Positions 57,256-64,000 of a stretch of DNA of 64,000 nucleotides are shown piece after piece (position 1 is the stretch's first letter; each line of letters begins with the position of its first letter). The position numbers and the translations under genes were made by a program. Location of the stretch: positions 62,001-126,000 of the forward strand of contig NZ_MZMV01000006.1 of assembly GCF_002210435.1 (NCBI RefSeq), written 5' to 3'. The stretch comes from Micromonospora wenchangensis. GTDB taxonomy: Bacteria; Actinomycetota; Actinomycetes; Mycobacteriales; Micromonosporaceae. Under the pieces are notes generated by a model. The model saw only the letters and a program-made list of their open reading frames with translations, ran no database searches and was not told the origin of the DNA.

Positions 57256-58190
57256 CCGCGACGGACCTGGTGGTGGTCACCCGGCAGCAGGTGGCCACCG
57301 GGGTCGTCGAGTTCGGCCTGGCCCGCGCCGACGGCGCGGCGCTGCCCGGCTGGGAGCCGGGCGCGCACGTCGACCTGGAACTGGGCCCGGGGCTGCTGCG
57401 GCAGTACTCCCTGTGCGGTGACCCGGCCGACCGGTCCGTCCTGCGGATCGCGGTGCAGCGGGAGGCGGCGGGGCGCGGCGGCTCCCGGGCGGCGCACGAG
57501 CGGCTCACCGTCGGCGGCACCGTCCGGGTGCACGGCCCCCGTAACACGTTCCCGCTGGTCGCGGCCCGGCACTACCGTTTCGTCGCCGGTGGCATCGGGA
57601 TCACCCCGATCGTGCCGATGGTCGCCGCCGCCGACGCCGCGGGTGCGGACTGGCACCTGTCGTACGGCGGACGGACCCGCGCCGCGATGGCGTACGCCAC
57701 CGCGCTGCGCGACCGGTACGGCGACCGGGTCGACCTGTACCCGCAGGACGAGACGGGACTGCTCGACCTGGCCGGGCTGCTGGCCGGGCCCGGCGACGGG
57801 CCGGTCTACTGCTGCGGCCCGGAATCGCTGGTGCGGGCGGTGGAGGAACACTGCCGGGACTGGCCGCCCGGCCGCCTGCACGTCGAGCGGTTCGCCCCCC
57901 GGGACGACACCACCTTCCCGGACACGGCGATCGAGGTGGAACTCGCGCTGTCCGGGCGGACGGTGACCGTGCCGCCGGGGGTGCCGATCCTGCGGGCGGT
58001 GGAGGAGGCCGGGGTGCCGGTCCTGTCGTCCTGCCGGGAGGGCACCTGCGGCACCTGCGAGACACCGGTGCTGGCCGGGGTGCCGGAGCACCGCGACAGT
58101 CTGCTGTCCGCGCAGGACCGCGCCGCCGGGGACACCATGCTGATCTGTGTCTCGCGGGCCCGTACCCCCCGGCTCGTCCTGGAGCTGTGA
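57252..58190 (+). CDS. Ferredoxin-NAD(P) oxidoreductase, VanB type
   Basis: A 312-residue reductase that feeds electrons to the oxygenase. Flavin domain 1-100 with LRQYSLCGDP (R-x-Y-S); NAD(P) domain 105-215 with FVAGGIGITPIVPMV and YCCGPESLVRAVEEH; C-terminal plant-type [2Fe-2S] domain with Cys261, Cys266, Cys269 (SCREGTCGTC) and the fourth Cys in MLICVSRA. This order, flavin-NAD-FeS, is the class IA/VanB form. GTG 57252 overlaps the 72-aa gene. The IclR regulator starts 30 bp after its stop. Confidence 0.93.
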   Translation: MTATDLVVVTRQQVATGVVEFGLARADGAALPGWEPGAHVDLELGPGLLRQYSLCGDPADRSVLRIAVQREAAGRGGSRAAHERLTVGGTVRVHGPRNTFPLVAARHYRFVAGGIGITPIVPMVAAADAAGADWHLSYGGRTRAAMAYATALRDRYGDRVDLYPQDETGLLDLAGLLAGPGDGPVYCCGPESLVRAVEEHCRDWPPGRLHVERFAPRDDTTFPDTAIEVELALSGRTVTVPPGVPILRAVEEAGVPVLSSCREGTCGTCETPVLAGVPEHRDSLLSAQDRAAGDTMLICVSRARTPRLVLEL

Positions 58191-58220
58191 CCGGCCGGCG
58201 CGGGCGGGGAGGATGGTGGG

Positions 58221-58973
58221 ATGCGCGGGCAGCCGGGGCGGACGGTGACCAGCCGGGTGCTGGCGCTGCTCGACGCGTTCAGCCCGGCCAGTCCGGCCCT
58301 GACGCTCAGCGAACTGGCCCGCCGGGCCGGGCTGCCGCTGTCCACCGTGCACCGCCGGGTGGCGGAACTGCTCGCCTGGGGCGCGTTGGAGCGCGGCGGG
58401 GACGGGCGGTACCGGATCGGCCTGCGGCTGTGGGAGGTGGGTTCGCTCGCGCCCCGGGGCCTGGGGCTGCGCGAGGTGGCCCTGCCGGTGATGGAGGACC
58501 TGTACGAGGTGACGCACGAGAACGTGCAGCTCGCCGTCCGGCAGGGGCTGGAACTGGTGTTCATCGAACGGATCGCCGGCCGGCGGGCGGTGCCGGTGCG
58601 CACCCGGGTGGGCGGCCGGTTCGCGCTGCACGCCACCGGGGTCGGGCTGGTGCTGCTCGCCCACGCCCCGGCCGAGGTGCAGGAACGGGTGCTGGCCGGG
58701 CCGCTGGAGCGCTACACCGCGTTGACCGTCACCGATCCGGGGCGGTTGCGCCGCTGCCTGGCCGAGGTGCGCCGGGTCGGGTACGCGGTCAGCGACCGTC
58801 AGGTCACCATGGACGCCCTGTCGGTGGCCGCGCCGGTGCGGGCCCCGGAGGGGGTGGTGGCGGCGCTGTCGCTGGTGGTCGCCCACGACCGGGCGGACCC
58901 GGTGGCGCTGGCCCCGCTGGTCCAGGCGGCGGGCCGGGTGCTGTCCCGGGCCCTGGGCGGCACGCCCCGGTGA
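58221..58973 (+). CDS. IclR-family regulator
   Basis: A 250-residue regulator. Winged helix 8-70: TSRVLALLDAFSPASPALTLSELARRAGLPLSTVHRRVAELLAWGALERGGDGRYRIG. Effector domain 75-245 with VRQGLELVFIERIAG, VPVRTRVGGRFALHATGVGLVLLAHAP and VTMDALSVAAPVRAPEGVVAALSLV, all in family order. It is the last gene of the Rieske operon and is likely to control it in response to the aromatic substrate. ATG 58221 begins MRGQPGRTV. The MarR gene is convergent 5 bp away. Confidence 0.93.
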   Translation: MRGQPGRTVTSRVLALLDAFSPASPALTLSELARRAGLPLSTVHRRVAELLAWGALERGGDGRYRIGLRLWEVGSLAPRGLGLREVALPVMEDLYEVTHENVQLAVRQGLELVFIERIAGRRAVPVRTRVGGRFALHATGVGLVLLAHAPAEVQERVLAGPLERYTALTVTDPGRLRRCLAEVRRVGYAVSDRQVTMDALSVAAPVRAPEGVVAALSLVVAHDRADPVALAPLVQAAGRVLSRALGGTPR

Positions 58974-58978
58974 GGGGT

Positions 58979-59443
58979 TCAGTCGGGGAAGGCCAGCAGC
59001 CGCAGCAGCCGGGCCAGCCGGGCCCGGTCCTGTGCCGGCACGACGGACAGCGAGTCGATCCCCACGGCGCGGACGGCGTCGCGGGCGCGGGCGAACAGGG
59101 CCCGGCCGGCGTCGGTGGCGACGAGGACGTTGGCCCGCCGGTCGGCGGGGTCGGCGTGCCGCTCGACGAGGTGCCGCTGTTCCAGCCCGTCGACGAGGGC
59201 GACGACCTGGCTCGGGTCGAGCCGCAGGAACTCGGCGAGTTCCCGCTGGGTCGGGCGGACGTCGTCGGCGGCCAGCGCGAGCACCGAGTAGGAGCGGGCC
59301 TTCAGGCCGTGGGTGGCCAGGGCGGCGTTCGCCGCGGCGAGGGCGAGCGCGTTGGCGCGGGCCAGCAGGAAGCTCAGGTCACCGGCGAGCGCGCTGTCCC
59401 GCAGCCGGTCGCGGCCGGTCGACCGGGTCCGTTCGGCGGGCAT
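58979..59443 (-). CDS. MarR-family regulator
   Basis: A 154-residue winged-helix repressor. The DNA-binding part is SYSVLALAADDVRPTQRELAEFLRLDPSQVVALVDGLEQRHLVERHADPADRRANVLVATDAGRAL (50-120), with the DRR wing. Dimerisation helices are at both ends. It is divergent from the SDR-amidohydrolase-MaoC-ligase operon, with 82 bp between; TTGACATTCTCAA there overlaps the operon's -35 and is a good MarR operator. The ligand is probably the acid or CoA ester handled by that operon. Confidence 0.92.
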   Translation of the reverse strand: MPAERTRSTGRDRLRDSALAGDLSFLLARANALALAAANAALATHGLKARSYSVLALAADDVRPTQRELAEFLRLDPSQVVALVDGLEQRHLVERHADPADRRANVLVATDAGRALFARARDAVRAVGIDSLSVVPAQDRARLARLLRLLAFPD

Positions 59444-59473
59444 GGCGACGATGGTAGCAAGCTTCCTGAATAA

Positions 59474-59502
59474 TTGACATTCTCAATGGTTCGTGCTCAG
59501 AT
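59474..59502 (+). promoter_or_regulatory. Promoter of the SDR operon with overlapping MarR operator
   Basis: TTGACA (59474-59479), 17 bp, TCAGAT (59497-59502). The palindrome TTGA, CATTC, TCAA (59474-59486) covers the -35. Confidence 0.6.
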
Positions 59503-59525
59503 CGCATCGACGGAAGGGAGTGCCC

Positions 59526-60452
59526 ATGTCACTGGACGGCAAAGTCGCCATCGTCACCGGCTCCGGGCGCGGCCTCGGCCTGGCCTACGCCCAGGAGTTG
59601 GCGCGGCGGGGCGCCCACGTCGTGGTCAACGACGTCGACGCCGATGCCACGGCCGAGGCGGTGGCCACGATCGAGGCGTCCGGCGGGCGGGCCGTCGGGG
59701 TGACCGCGCCGGTGGGCCCGACCGAGACCGCCAAGGAACTGGTCGACACCGCCCTCGCCGCGTTCGGCCGGCTCGACGCCCTGGTCACCAACGCCGGGGT
59801 CCTGCGCGACACCGTGCTGTGGAAGATGAGCGACGACGACTTCGACACCGTCGTCACCGTGCACCTGCGCGGCACCTTCACCACCGTGCGCGAGGCGGTG
59901 CGGCACATGCGGCAGGCCGGCGAGGGCGGCCGGATCATCTGCATCGGCTCGCCCACCGGCCAGCGGGGCACCTTCGGCCAGACCAACTACGCGGCGGCCA
60001 AGGCGGGCATCGTCGGCATGGTCCGCACCTGGGCGCTGGAGCTGAAGCGGGCCGGCATCACCGCCAACACCGTCGTCCCGGTCGCCGCGACCGCGATGAC
60101 CGCCACCGTCCCCTACTTCGCCGCCGCCGTCCGCGCCGAGGCCGACGGTGAGCCGATGCCCGCGTTCTTCCGGCACGACCTCGGCTTCGGCACCGTCGAC
60201 GACGTGGCCGGCCTGGTCGCCTTCCTCGCCTCCGACGCGGCGGCCAAGGTCACCGGGCAGGTGATCGGGGTCGGCGGCGACCGCCTGCAGATCTGGACCC
60301 ACCCGGAGGCGGCACTGACCGCCTACCGCGAGGGCGGCTGGACCTACGACGCGCTGGTGGAGGCCTGGCCGACGACGTTCGACGGGGCCACGCAGAGCGT
60401 CGGCGAACGCTTCCCCGAACTGCCCGCCCGGTTCCAGCCGGCGACCCCCTGA
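59526..60452 (+). CDS. Short-chain dehydrogenase, hydroxyacyl-CoA dehydrogenase-like
   Basis: A 308-residue SDR. VAIVTGSGRGLGLAYAQELARRGAHVVVND is the NAD site, TNAGVLRD near 95, IICIGSPTG near 145, and the catalytic Tyr-Lys in TNYAAAKAG near 163-167. The start VAIVTGSGRGLGLAYA with VVND-x-D, and the C-terminal extension of about 50 residues, resemble the dehydrogenase domain of peroxisomal multifunctional enzyme type 2 ((3R)-hydroxyacyl-CoA dehydrogenase). With MaoC hydratase and acyl-CoA ligase in the same operon it fits a beta-oxidation-like side-chain shortening. ATG 59526 has GGAAGGGAG. Confidence 0.9.
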   Translation: MSLDGKVAIVTGSGRGLGLAYAQELARRGAHVVVNDVDADATAEAVATIEASGGRAVGVTAPVGPTETAKELVDTALAAFGRLDALVTNAGVLRDTVLWKMSDDDFDTVVTVHLRGTFTTVREAVRHMRQAGEGGRIICIGSPTGQRGTFGQTNYAAAKAGIVGMVRTWALELKRAGITANTVVPVAATAMTATVPYFAAAVRAEADGEPMPAFFRHDLGFGTVDDVAGLVAFLASDAAAKVTGQVIGVGGDRLQIWTHPEAALTAYREGGWTYDALVEAWPTTFDGATQSVGERFPELPARFQPATP

Positions 60453-60513
60453 CCCGGCCGACCGACGAGACCGCCCGACCCGCCGGACCGGACCGCCCGA
60501 CGGAGGCCGCCTG

Positions 60514-61416
60514 ATGTACCAGTCCGCGATCGACCTCGACGCCGTCACCGCGATCGACATGCACGTGCACATCGAGGTCGACGACCACGGCCACGCCTCG
60601 CTGCCCGAACCGCTGGTGGCCGCCGTGTCGAAGTACTTCCGCACCGACGGGCCCCGACCCGCCGTCGACGCGGTGGCCCGGTACTACCGCGAACGGCAGA
60701 TGGCCGCCGTCGTCTTCACCGTCGACGCGGGCACCCAACTGCGGCACCCGCCGCTGTCCAGCGCCGAGATCGCCCGCGCCGCCGCCGAACACGCCGACGT
60801 GCTCATCCCCTTCGGGTCGGTCGACCCGCGCACCGGCGCGGCGGCCCTCGACCTCGCCGCCCGGCTGATCGAGCAGGAGGGGGTACGCGGGTTCAAGTTC
60901 CACCCCACCGTGCAGGGCTTCGACCCCGGCCACGAGGCGTACGCCCCGCTGTGGGCCCTGATCGAGCGCGCCGGCCTGCCGGCGATCTTCCACACCGGAC
61001 AGACCGGCATCGGCGCGGGCCTGCCCGGCGGGTACGGCCTGCGGCTCGGACTGTCCAACCCGATGCTGCTCGACCCGGTCGCCGCCGACTTCCCCGACCT
61101 GCAGATCGTCATGGCCCACCCGTCGGTGCCCTGGCAGGACGAGGCGCTGTCGGTGGCCACCCACAAGCCCAACACCTGGATCGACCTGTCCGGCTGGAGC
61201 CCGAAGTACTTCCCGGCCGCGCTGGTGCGCCACGCCAACTCGGTGCTGAGGCACCGGGTGCTGTTCGGCACCGACTACCCGCTGCTGACCCCCGACCGGT
61301 GGCTGCGCGACGTGGCGGCCACCGACCTGAGGCCGGAGGTGCTCCCGGGCATCCTCAAGGACAACGCGGCCCGGCTGCTGGGCCTCGGCCCGCACCGACG
61401 AGAGGAGTCGCCATGA
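60514..61416 (+). CDS. Amidohydrolase-2 family protein (decarboxylase/hydrolase type)
   Basis: A 300-residue metal-dependent TIM-barrel enzyme of the ACMSD/gamma-resorcylate-decarboxylase branch. DMHVHIE near 15 gives the His-x-His metal pair, GVRGFKFHPTVQGF near 130 the third His, FHTGQTG near 165 and MAHPSVPWQDEAL near 205 further ligands, and GTDYPLL near 255 the closing Asp. Members of this branch decarboxylate aromatic acids or hydrolyse ring-cleavage products. Its place between an SDR and a MaoC hydratase suggests a step in degradation of a cyclic or aromatic acid as CoA ester. ATG 60514 follows GGAGG. Confidence 0.87.
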   Translation: MYQSAIDLDAVTAIDMHVHIEVDDHGHASLPEPLVAAVSKYFRTDGPRPAVDAVARYYRERQMAAVVFTVDAGTQLRHPPLSSAEIARAAAEHADVLIPFGSVDPRTGAAALDLAARLIEQEGVRGFKFHPTVQGFDPGHEAYAPLWALIERAGLPAIFHTGQTGIGAGLPGGYGLRLGLSNPMLLDPVAADFPDLQIVMAHPSVPWQDEALSVATHKPNTWIDLSGWSPKYFPAALVRHANSVLRHRVLFGTDYPLLTPDRWLRDVAATDLRPEVLPGILKDNAARLLGLGPHRREESP

Positions 61417-61865
61417 CGACGACCATCACCTACGACCAGCTCGCCGACCTCGCCGGCACCGACCTGGGGCACACCGGCTACCGGACGGTCACCCAGGACC
61501 AGGTGAACCTGTTCGCCGACGCCACCGACGACCACCAGTGGATCCACGTCGACCCGCAGCGGGCGGCGGCCGGCCCGTTCGGCGCGCCGATCGCCCACGG
61601 TTTCCTCACCCTGTCGCTGGCGGTGCCGTTCTGGACCGAGCTGCTGGAGGTCAAGGGCGTGTCCACCAAGGTGAACTACGGCCTCGACCGGGTGCGCTTC
61701 CCCGCACCGGTCGTGGTCGGCGCGCGGGTACGGATGCGGGCCACCGTCGTCGAGGTGGCCGAGGTGCGGGGCGGCTACCAGCTCACCGTCGACCAGACCG
61801 TCGAGATCGAGGGCGGCACCAAGCCGGCGGTGGTCGCCCGCGGGTTGTACCGCTTCCACGCCTGA
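61413..61865 (+). CDS. MaoC-family hydratase
   Basis: A 150-residue hotdog-fold (R)-specific enoyl-CoA hydratase. The catalytic pair Asp/His is in FADATDDHQWIHVDPQRAAAGPFGAPIAHGFLTLSL, the MaoC motif (D-x4-H with GPFG-x-P-I-A-H-G). KVNYGLDRVRFPAPVVVGARVRMRATVVEV follows. ATG 61413 overlaps the amidohydrolase stop (ATGA). Works with the hydroxyacyl-CoA dehydrogenase-like SDR in hydration and oxidation of an enoyl-CoA. Confidence 0.93.
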   Translation: MTTTITYDQLADLAGTDLGHTGYRTVTQDQVNLFADATDDHQWIHVDPQRAAAGPFGAPIAHGFLTLSLAVPFWTELLEVKGVSTKVNYGLDRVRFPAPVVVGARVRMRATVVEVAEVRGGYQLTVDQTVEIEGGTKPAVVARGLYRFHA

Positions 61866-61920
61866 GACCCCGGGCGTCCGGCCAGGTCATCATCCCACCT
61901 CCACCACCAGGAGACCGCTG

Positions 61921-63447
61921 ATGCACCAGCACGGAATCGACGCCTGGGTCACCCGGCGTCGGCTCAGGTCCCCGGACCGGGTCGCCCTCGTGCACGGCGC
62001 GGGCGCGACCGTCACCTACGCGCAGTTCGCCGACGCCGTGGACCGGGTCGCGGCGGTGCTGCGGGAGCACGGTGTCGGCACCGGCGACACCGTCGCCTAC
62101 CTGGGCGAGAACAGCCCGGAGTTCCTCCAGGTGATGTTCGGGGCGGTGCGGCTCGGTGCCGTGTTCGTGCCGGTCAACACCCGGCTCGCGCCCCCCGAGA
62201 TCGGCCACGTGCTGACCGACTGCGCGGCCCGGGTGCTGATCCACGACCCGGACTTCGCGGTGCCGGTGGCCGCCGCGCTGCCGACCGCCCGGCCCCCACT
62301 GGTCCTGGTCACCGGCGAGGGCACCCCGGACCGGCCGGGCCTGGCGACGCTGACCCGCGACGCCGACCCGGCACGGGCCGGGCACGCCGACCCCGGCCCC
62401 ACCGACCCGGCGGCGATCGTCTACACCTCGGGCACCACCGGCCGGGCCAAGGGCGCGGTGCTCACCCACGGCAACCTGACCTGGGTGGCGCTCAACTGCG
62501 TGGTCGACTACGACGTCGTCTCCACCGACGTGGCGCTGATGATCTCGCCGTTGTTCCACGTCGCCTCGCTGGGGATGGGCGCGCTGCCCGTCATCCTCAA
62601 GGGAGCCACGATGGTCATCGAGCGCGGTTTCGAGCCGGGCCGGGCGCTCGCGCAGATCGCCAGGCACCGGGTCACCATGCTCAGCGGCGTGCCGACCACC
62701 TACCAACTGCTGGCCGACCACCCCGACTGGGCCTCGACCGACCTGTCCACGCTGACGAAGCTCACCTGCGGCGGGTCCGCCGTGCCGACCCGCGTCCTCG
62801 ACGCGTACGAGGCGCGCGGCCTGTCGTTCTCCCAGGGGTACGGGATGACCGAGGCGTCGCCGGGCGCGACCGCCCTGCCGCCTGCGATGACCCGGGCCAA
62901 GCAGGGCAGCGTCGGCCTGCCGCACTTCTTCACCGACGTCCGGGTCACCGACCCGACAGGTGCGGTGCTGCCCGCCGGTGCGGTCGGTCAGATCGAGGTG
63001 GCCGGGCCCAACGTCTTCCCCGGCTACCACGGCCTGCCGGAGGCGACCGCCGAGGCGTTCACCGCCGACGGCTGGTTCCGCTCCGGCGACCTGGGCCGCC
63101 TGGACGACGAGGGCTACCTCTACGTCTCCGGCCGGCTCAAGGACATGATCATCTCGGGTGGCGAGAACATCTACCCGGCCGAACTCGAACTGCTGCTCGG
63201 CGAGATCGACGGGGTGGTGTCGGCGGCCGTGATCGGGGTGCCTGACGACCGCTGGGGGGAGGTGCCGTGGGCGGTGCTGACGGTCCGGTCGGGGGCGTCG
63301 GTGGACACCGGCACCGTCCGGGCCCACCTCGACGGCCGGGTCGCCCGCTACAAGCTGCCGAAGAACGTGGTCGTCGTGGACGAGCTGCCGCGCACCGCGT
63401 CGGGGAAGGTCAGGAAGGCCGAGCTGCGGGCGCGGTTCGCCGGCTGA
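61921..63447 (+). CDS. Acyl-CoA ligase (AMP-dependent)
   Basis: A 508-residue ANL-superfamily ligase. P-loop AIVYTSGTTGRAKGAVLTHGN near 160, A5 motif FSQGYGMTEASP near 305, A7 GWFRSGDLGRLDDEGYLYVSGR near 380-400 with Asp, the hinge KDMIISGGENIYPAELE, and the C-terminal Lys in RTASGKVRKAELR. It is of the FadD3/FadD13-like medium-size group, close to steroid- and aromatic-acid-CoA ligases. It would start the pathway by converting the free acid to its CoA ester for the MaoC, SDR and amidohydrolase gene products. ATG 61921 is preceded by AGGAG. Its stop overlaps the convergent PaaX gene by 38 bp. Confidence 0.95.
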   Translation: MHQHGIDAWVTRRRLRSPDRVALVHGAGATVTYAQFADAVDRVAAVLREHGVGTGDTVAYLGENSPEFLQVMFGAVRLGAVFVPVNTRLAPPEIGHVLTDCAARVLIHDPDFAVPVAAALPTARPPLVLVTGEGTPDRPGLATLTRDADPARAGHADPGPTDPAAIVYTSGTTGRAKGAVLTHGNLTWVALNCVVDYDVVSTDVALMISPLFHVASLGMGALPVILKGATMVIERGFEPGRALAQIARHRVTMLSGVPTTYQLLADHPDWASTDLSTLTKLTCGGSAVPTRVLDAYEARGLSFSQGYGMTEASPGATALPPAMTRAKQGSVGLPHFFTDVRVTDPTGAVLPAGAVGQIEVAGPNVFPGYHGLPEATAEAFTADGWFRSGDLGRLDDEGYLYVSGRLKDMIISGGENIYPAELELLLGEIDGVVSAAVIGVPDDRWGEVPWAVLTVRSGASVDTGTVRAHLDGRVARYKLPKNVVVVDELPRTASGKVRKAELRARFAG

Positions 63448-64000
63448 CCGTGGGCCGGTGGGTGACCAGGGCGGCGAACTCCGCCGCGGACGCCTCGGCC
63501 AGCGCCCGGTGCGCCAGGCGGTAGGTCTGCGCCGACCGGGCGGCCGGCCAGTGCGCGTCCATGAACTCGGCCGGCAGCCTCGGGTCGGCCCGCAGCAGCG
63601 CCAGCCAGTCCGCCACCAGCATGGTGCGCCGGGTCAACGCGCCCGCCGCCGCCGTGCTCGCGGCCGGGTCGGCCCACCTGTCGATGAACGCCAGGTGCTC
63701 GCGCCGGATCGCCTCGATGTCCCAGGCGGAGCGGACGCTGTCGCCGATCGGGAAGCCGGCGAGTTCGCGGGCGTGGAAGGCGACCACGGGGTGCGGGGCG
63801 AGATCCTGGCGCAGCGGCTCCAACGACCCGGCGAGGTCGACCTCGCCGGGGGCCAGCCACAGCCCGTCGCGGATCGGCGCGAAGCCCTCCCAGGTCAGCG
63901 TGGAGCGCAGCCGGTGCCGCAGCGTCCGCTGCTCCTCCGGGATCGAGAAGGTGACGAGCGTCCAGCCGCTGCCCTGCGGGTCGAACGGCCGGGGCCCGCG
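63410..64000 (-). CDS. PaaX-family regulator, C-terminal part (5' end outside window)
   Basis: A 196-residue visible part, open to the right edge. Reading on the minus strand from 64000: RGPRPFDPQGSGWTLVTFSI, then a stretch with LRSTLTWEGFAPIRDGLWLAPG, and SVRSAWDIEAIRREHLAFIDRW, YRLAHRALAEASAAEF near the end. The GW-T-LVTFSIPE and the F-x-G-WDIE-x-I pattern are those of PaaX, the phenylacetyl-CoA-responsive repressor family; the N-terminal winged helix is beyond the window. A Met within it is not the start. Likely controls the neighbouring acyl-CoA ligase operon, in line with sensing of a CoA ester. Confidence 0.82.
   Translation of the reverse strand, partial: RGPRPFDPQGSGWTLVTFSIPEEQRTLRHRLRSTLTWEGFAPIRDGLWLAPGEVDLAGSLEPLRQDLAPHPVVAFHARELAGFPIGDSVRSAWDIEAIRREHLAFIDRWADPAASTAAAGALTRRTMLVADWLALLRADPRLPAEFMDAHWPAARSAQTYRLAHRALAEASAAEFAALVTHRPTVSRRTAPAARPS

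Overview
The window is high-GC actinobacterial DNA: strong third-position GC, many GTG and one TTG start, rare TTA codons, dense ATGA/GTGA gene overlaps, SARP, IclR, MarR, PaaX, GntR/UTRA and two-component regulators, twelve or so exported proteins and a GH10-CBM2 xylanase. A filamentous actinomycete, most probably Micromonosporaceae, fits best; this is inference from style and content, and no rRNA or other taxonomic marker is present. No tRNA, rRNA, CRISPR array, insertion sequence or integrase was seen.

Layout. 1-5561: end of an MFS efflux gene with its TetR regulator, small exported proteins, a zinc-ribbon protein, and a coupled methyltransferase/PLOD-type glycosyltransferase pair. 5562-21632: a biosynthetic gene cluster. 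One highly reducing type I polyketide synthase (KS-AT-DH-ER-KR-ACP, 2157 aa) faces a discrete ACP; a four-gene overlapping operon follows (KASIII-like acyltransferase, SDR, glycosyltransferase, TesB-like thioesterase); then an O-methyltransferase, a phosphopantetheinyl transferase coupled to an FAD monooxygenase, and a pathway-specific SARP. Near-identical SARP-type heptamer repeats (TCGAGC-N-GTTC-Y-CA) precede the PKS and the KASIII operon, and a five-repeat array at 11-bp spacing precedes the SARP gene. The product is inferred to be a glycosylated, reduced polyketide or lipid, not identified.

21682-36139: a hypothetical gene, a C-terminally short SARP-ATPase, a secreted protein, an SDR, a NarL-type two-component pair, a PQQ-propeller lipoprotein, then a cell-envelope signalling block (PepSY protein, orphan histidine kinase, small exported protein, OmpR-type two-component pair, anchored serine protease). 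Three promoters in this block share a CTTAA/T repeat at 11-bp spacing, a probable binding site of the OmpR-type regulator.

36140-46673: a ten-gene operon behind a 20-bp palindrome: Gfo/Idh/MocA oxidoreductase, dipeptide-type ABC importer (DppBCADF order), BadF-type sugar kinase, NanE epimerase, GntR/UTRA regulator and a large FAD oxidoreductase. NanE and the kinase indicate amino-sugar or sialic-acid-like catabolism, but no NanA aldolase is present.

46707-54994: HNH-like protein, secreted xylanase, a class A FAD monooxygenase preceded by a 19-codon leader ORF with alternative hairpins, and a coupled four-gene operon (CapK-like adenylate-forming enzyme, hypothetical, GNAT, Acg-type nitroreductase). 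55027-64000: a methyltransferase and a probable aromatic/acid catabolic island (Rieske oxygenase, 72-aa protein, ferredoxin reductase, IclR; MarR; SDR, amidohydrolase, MaoC, acyl-CoA ligase; PaaX running off the end).
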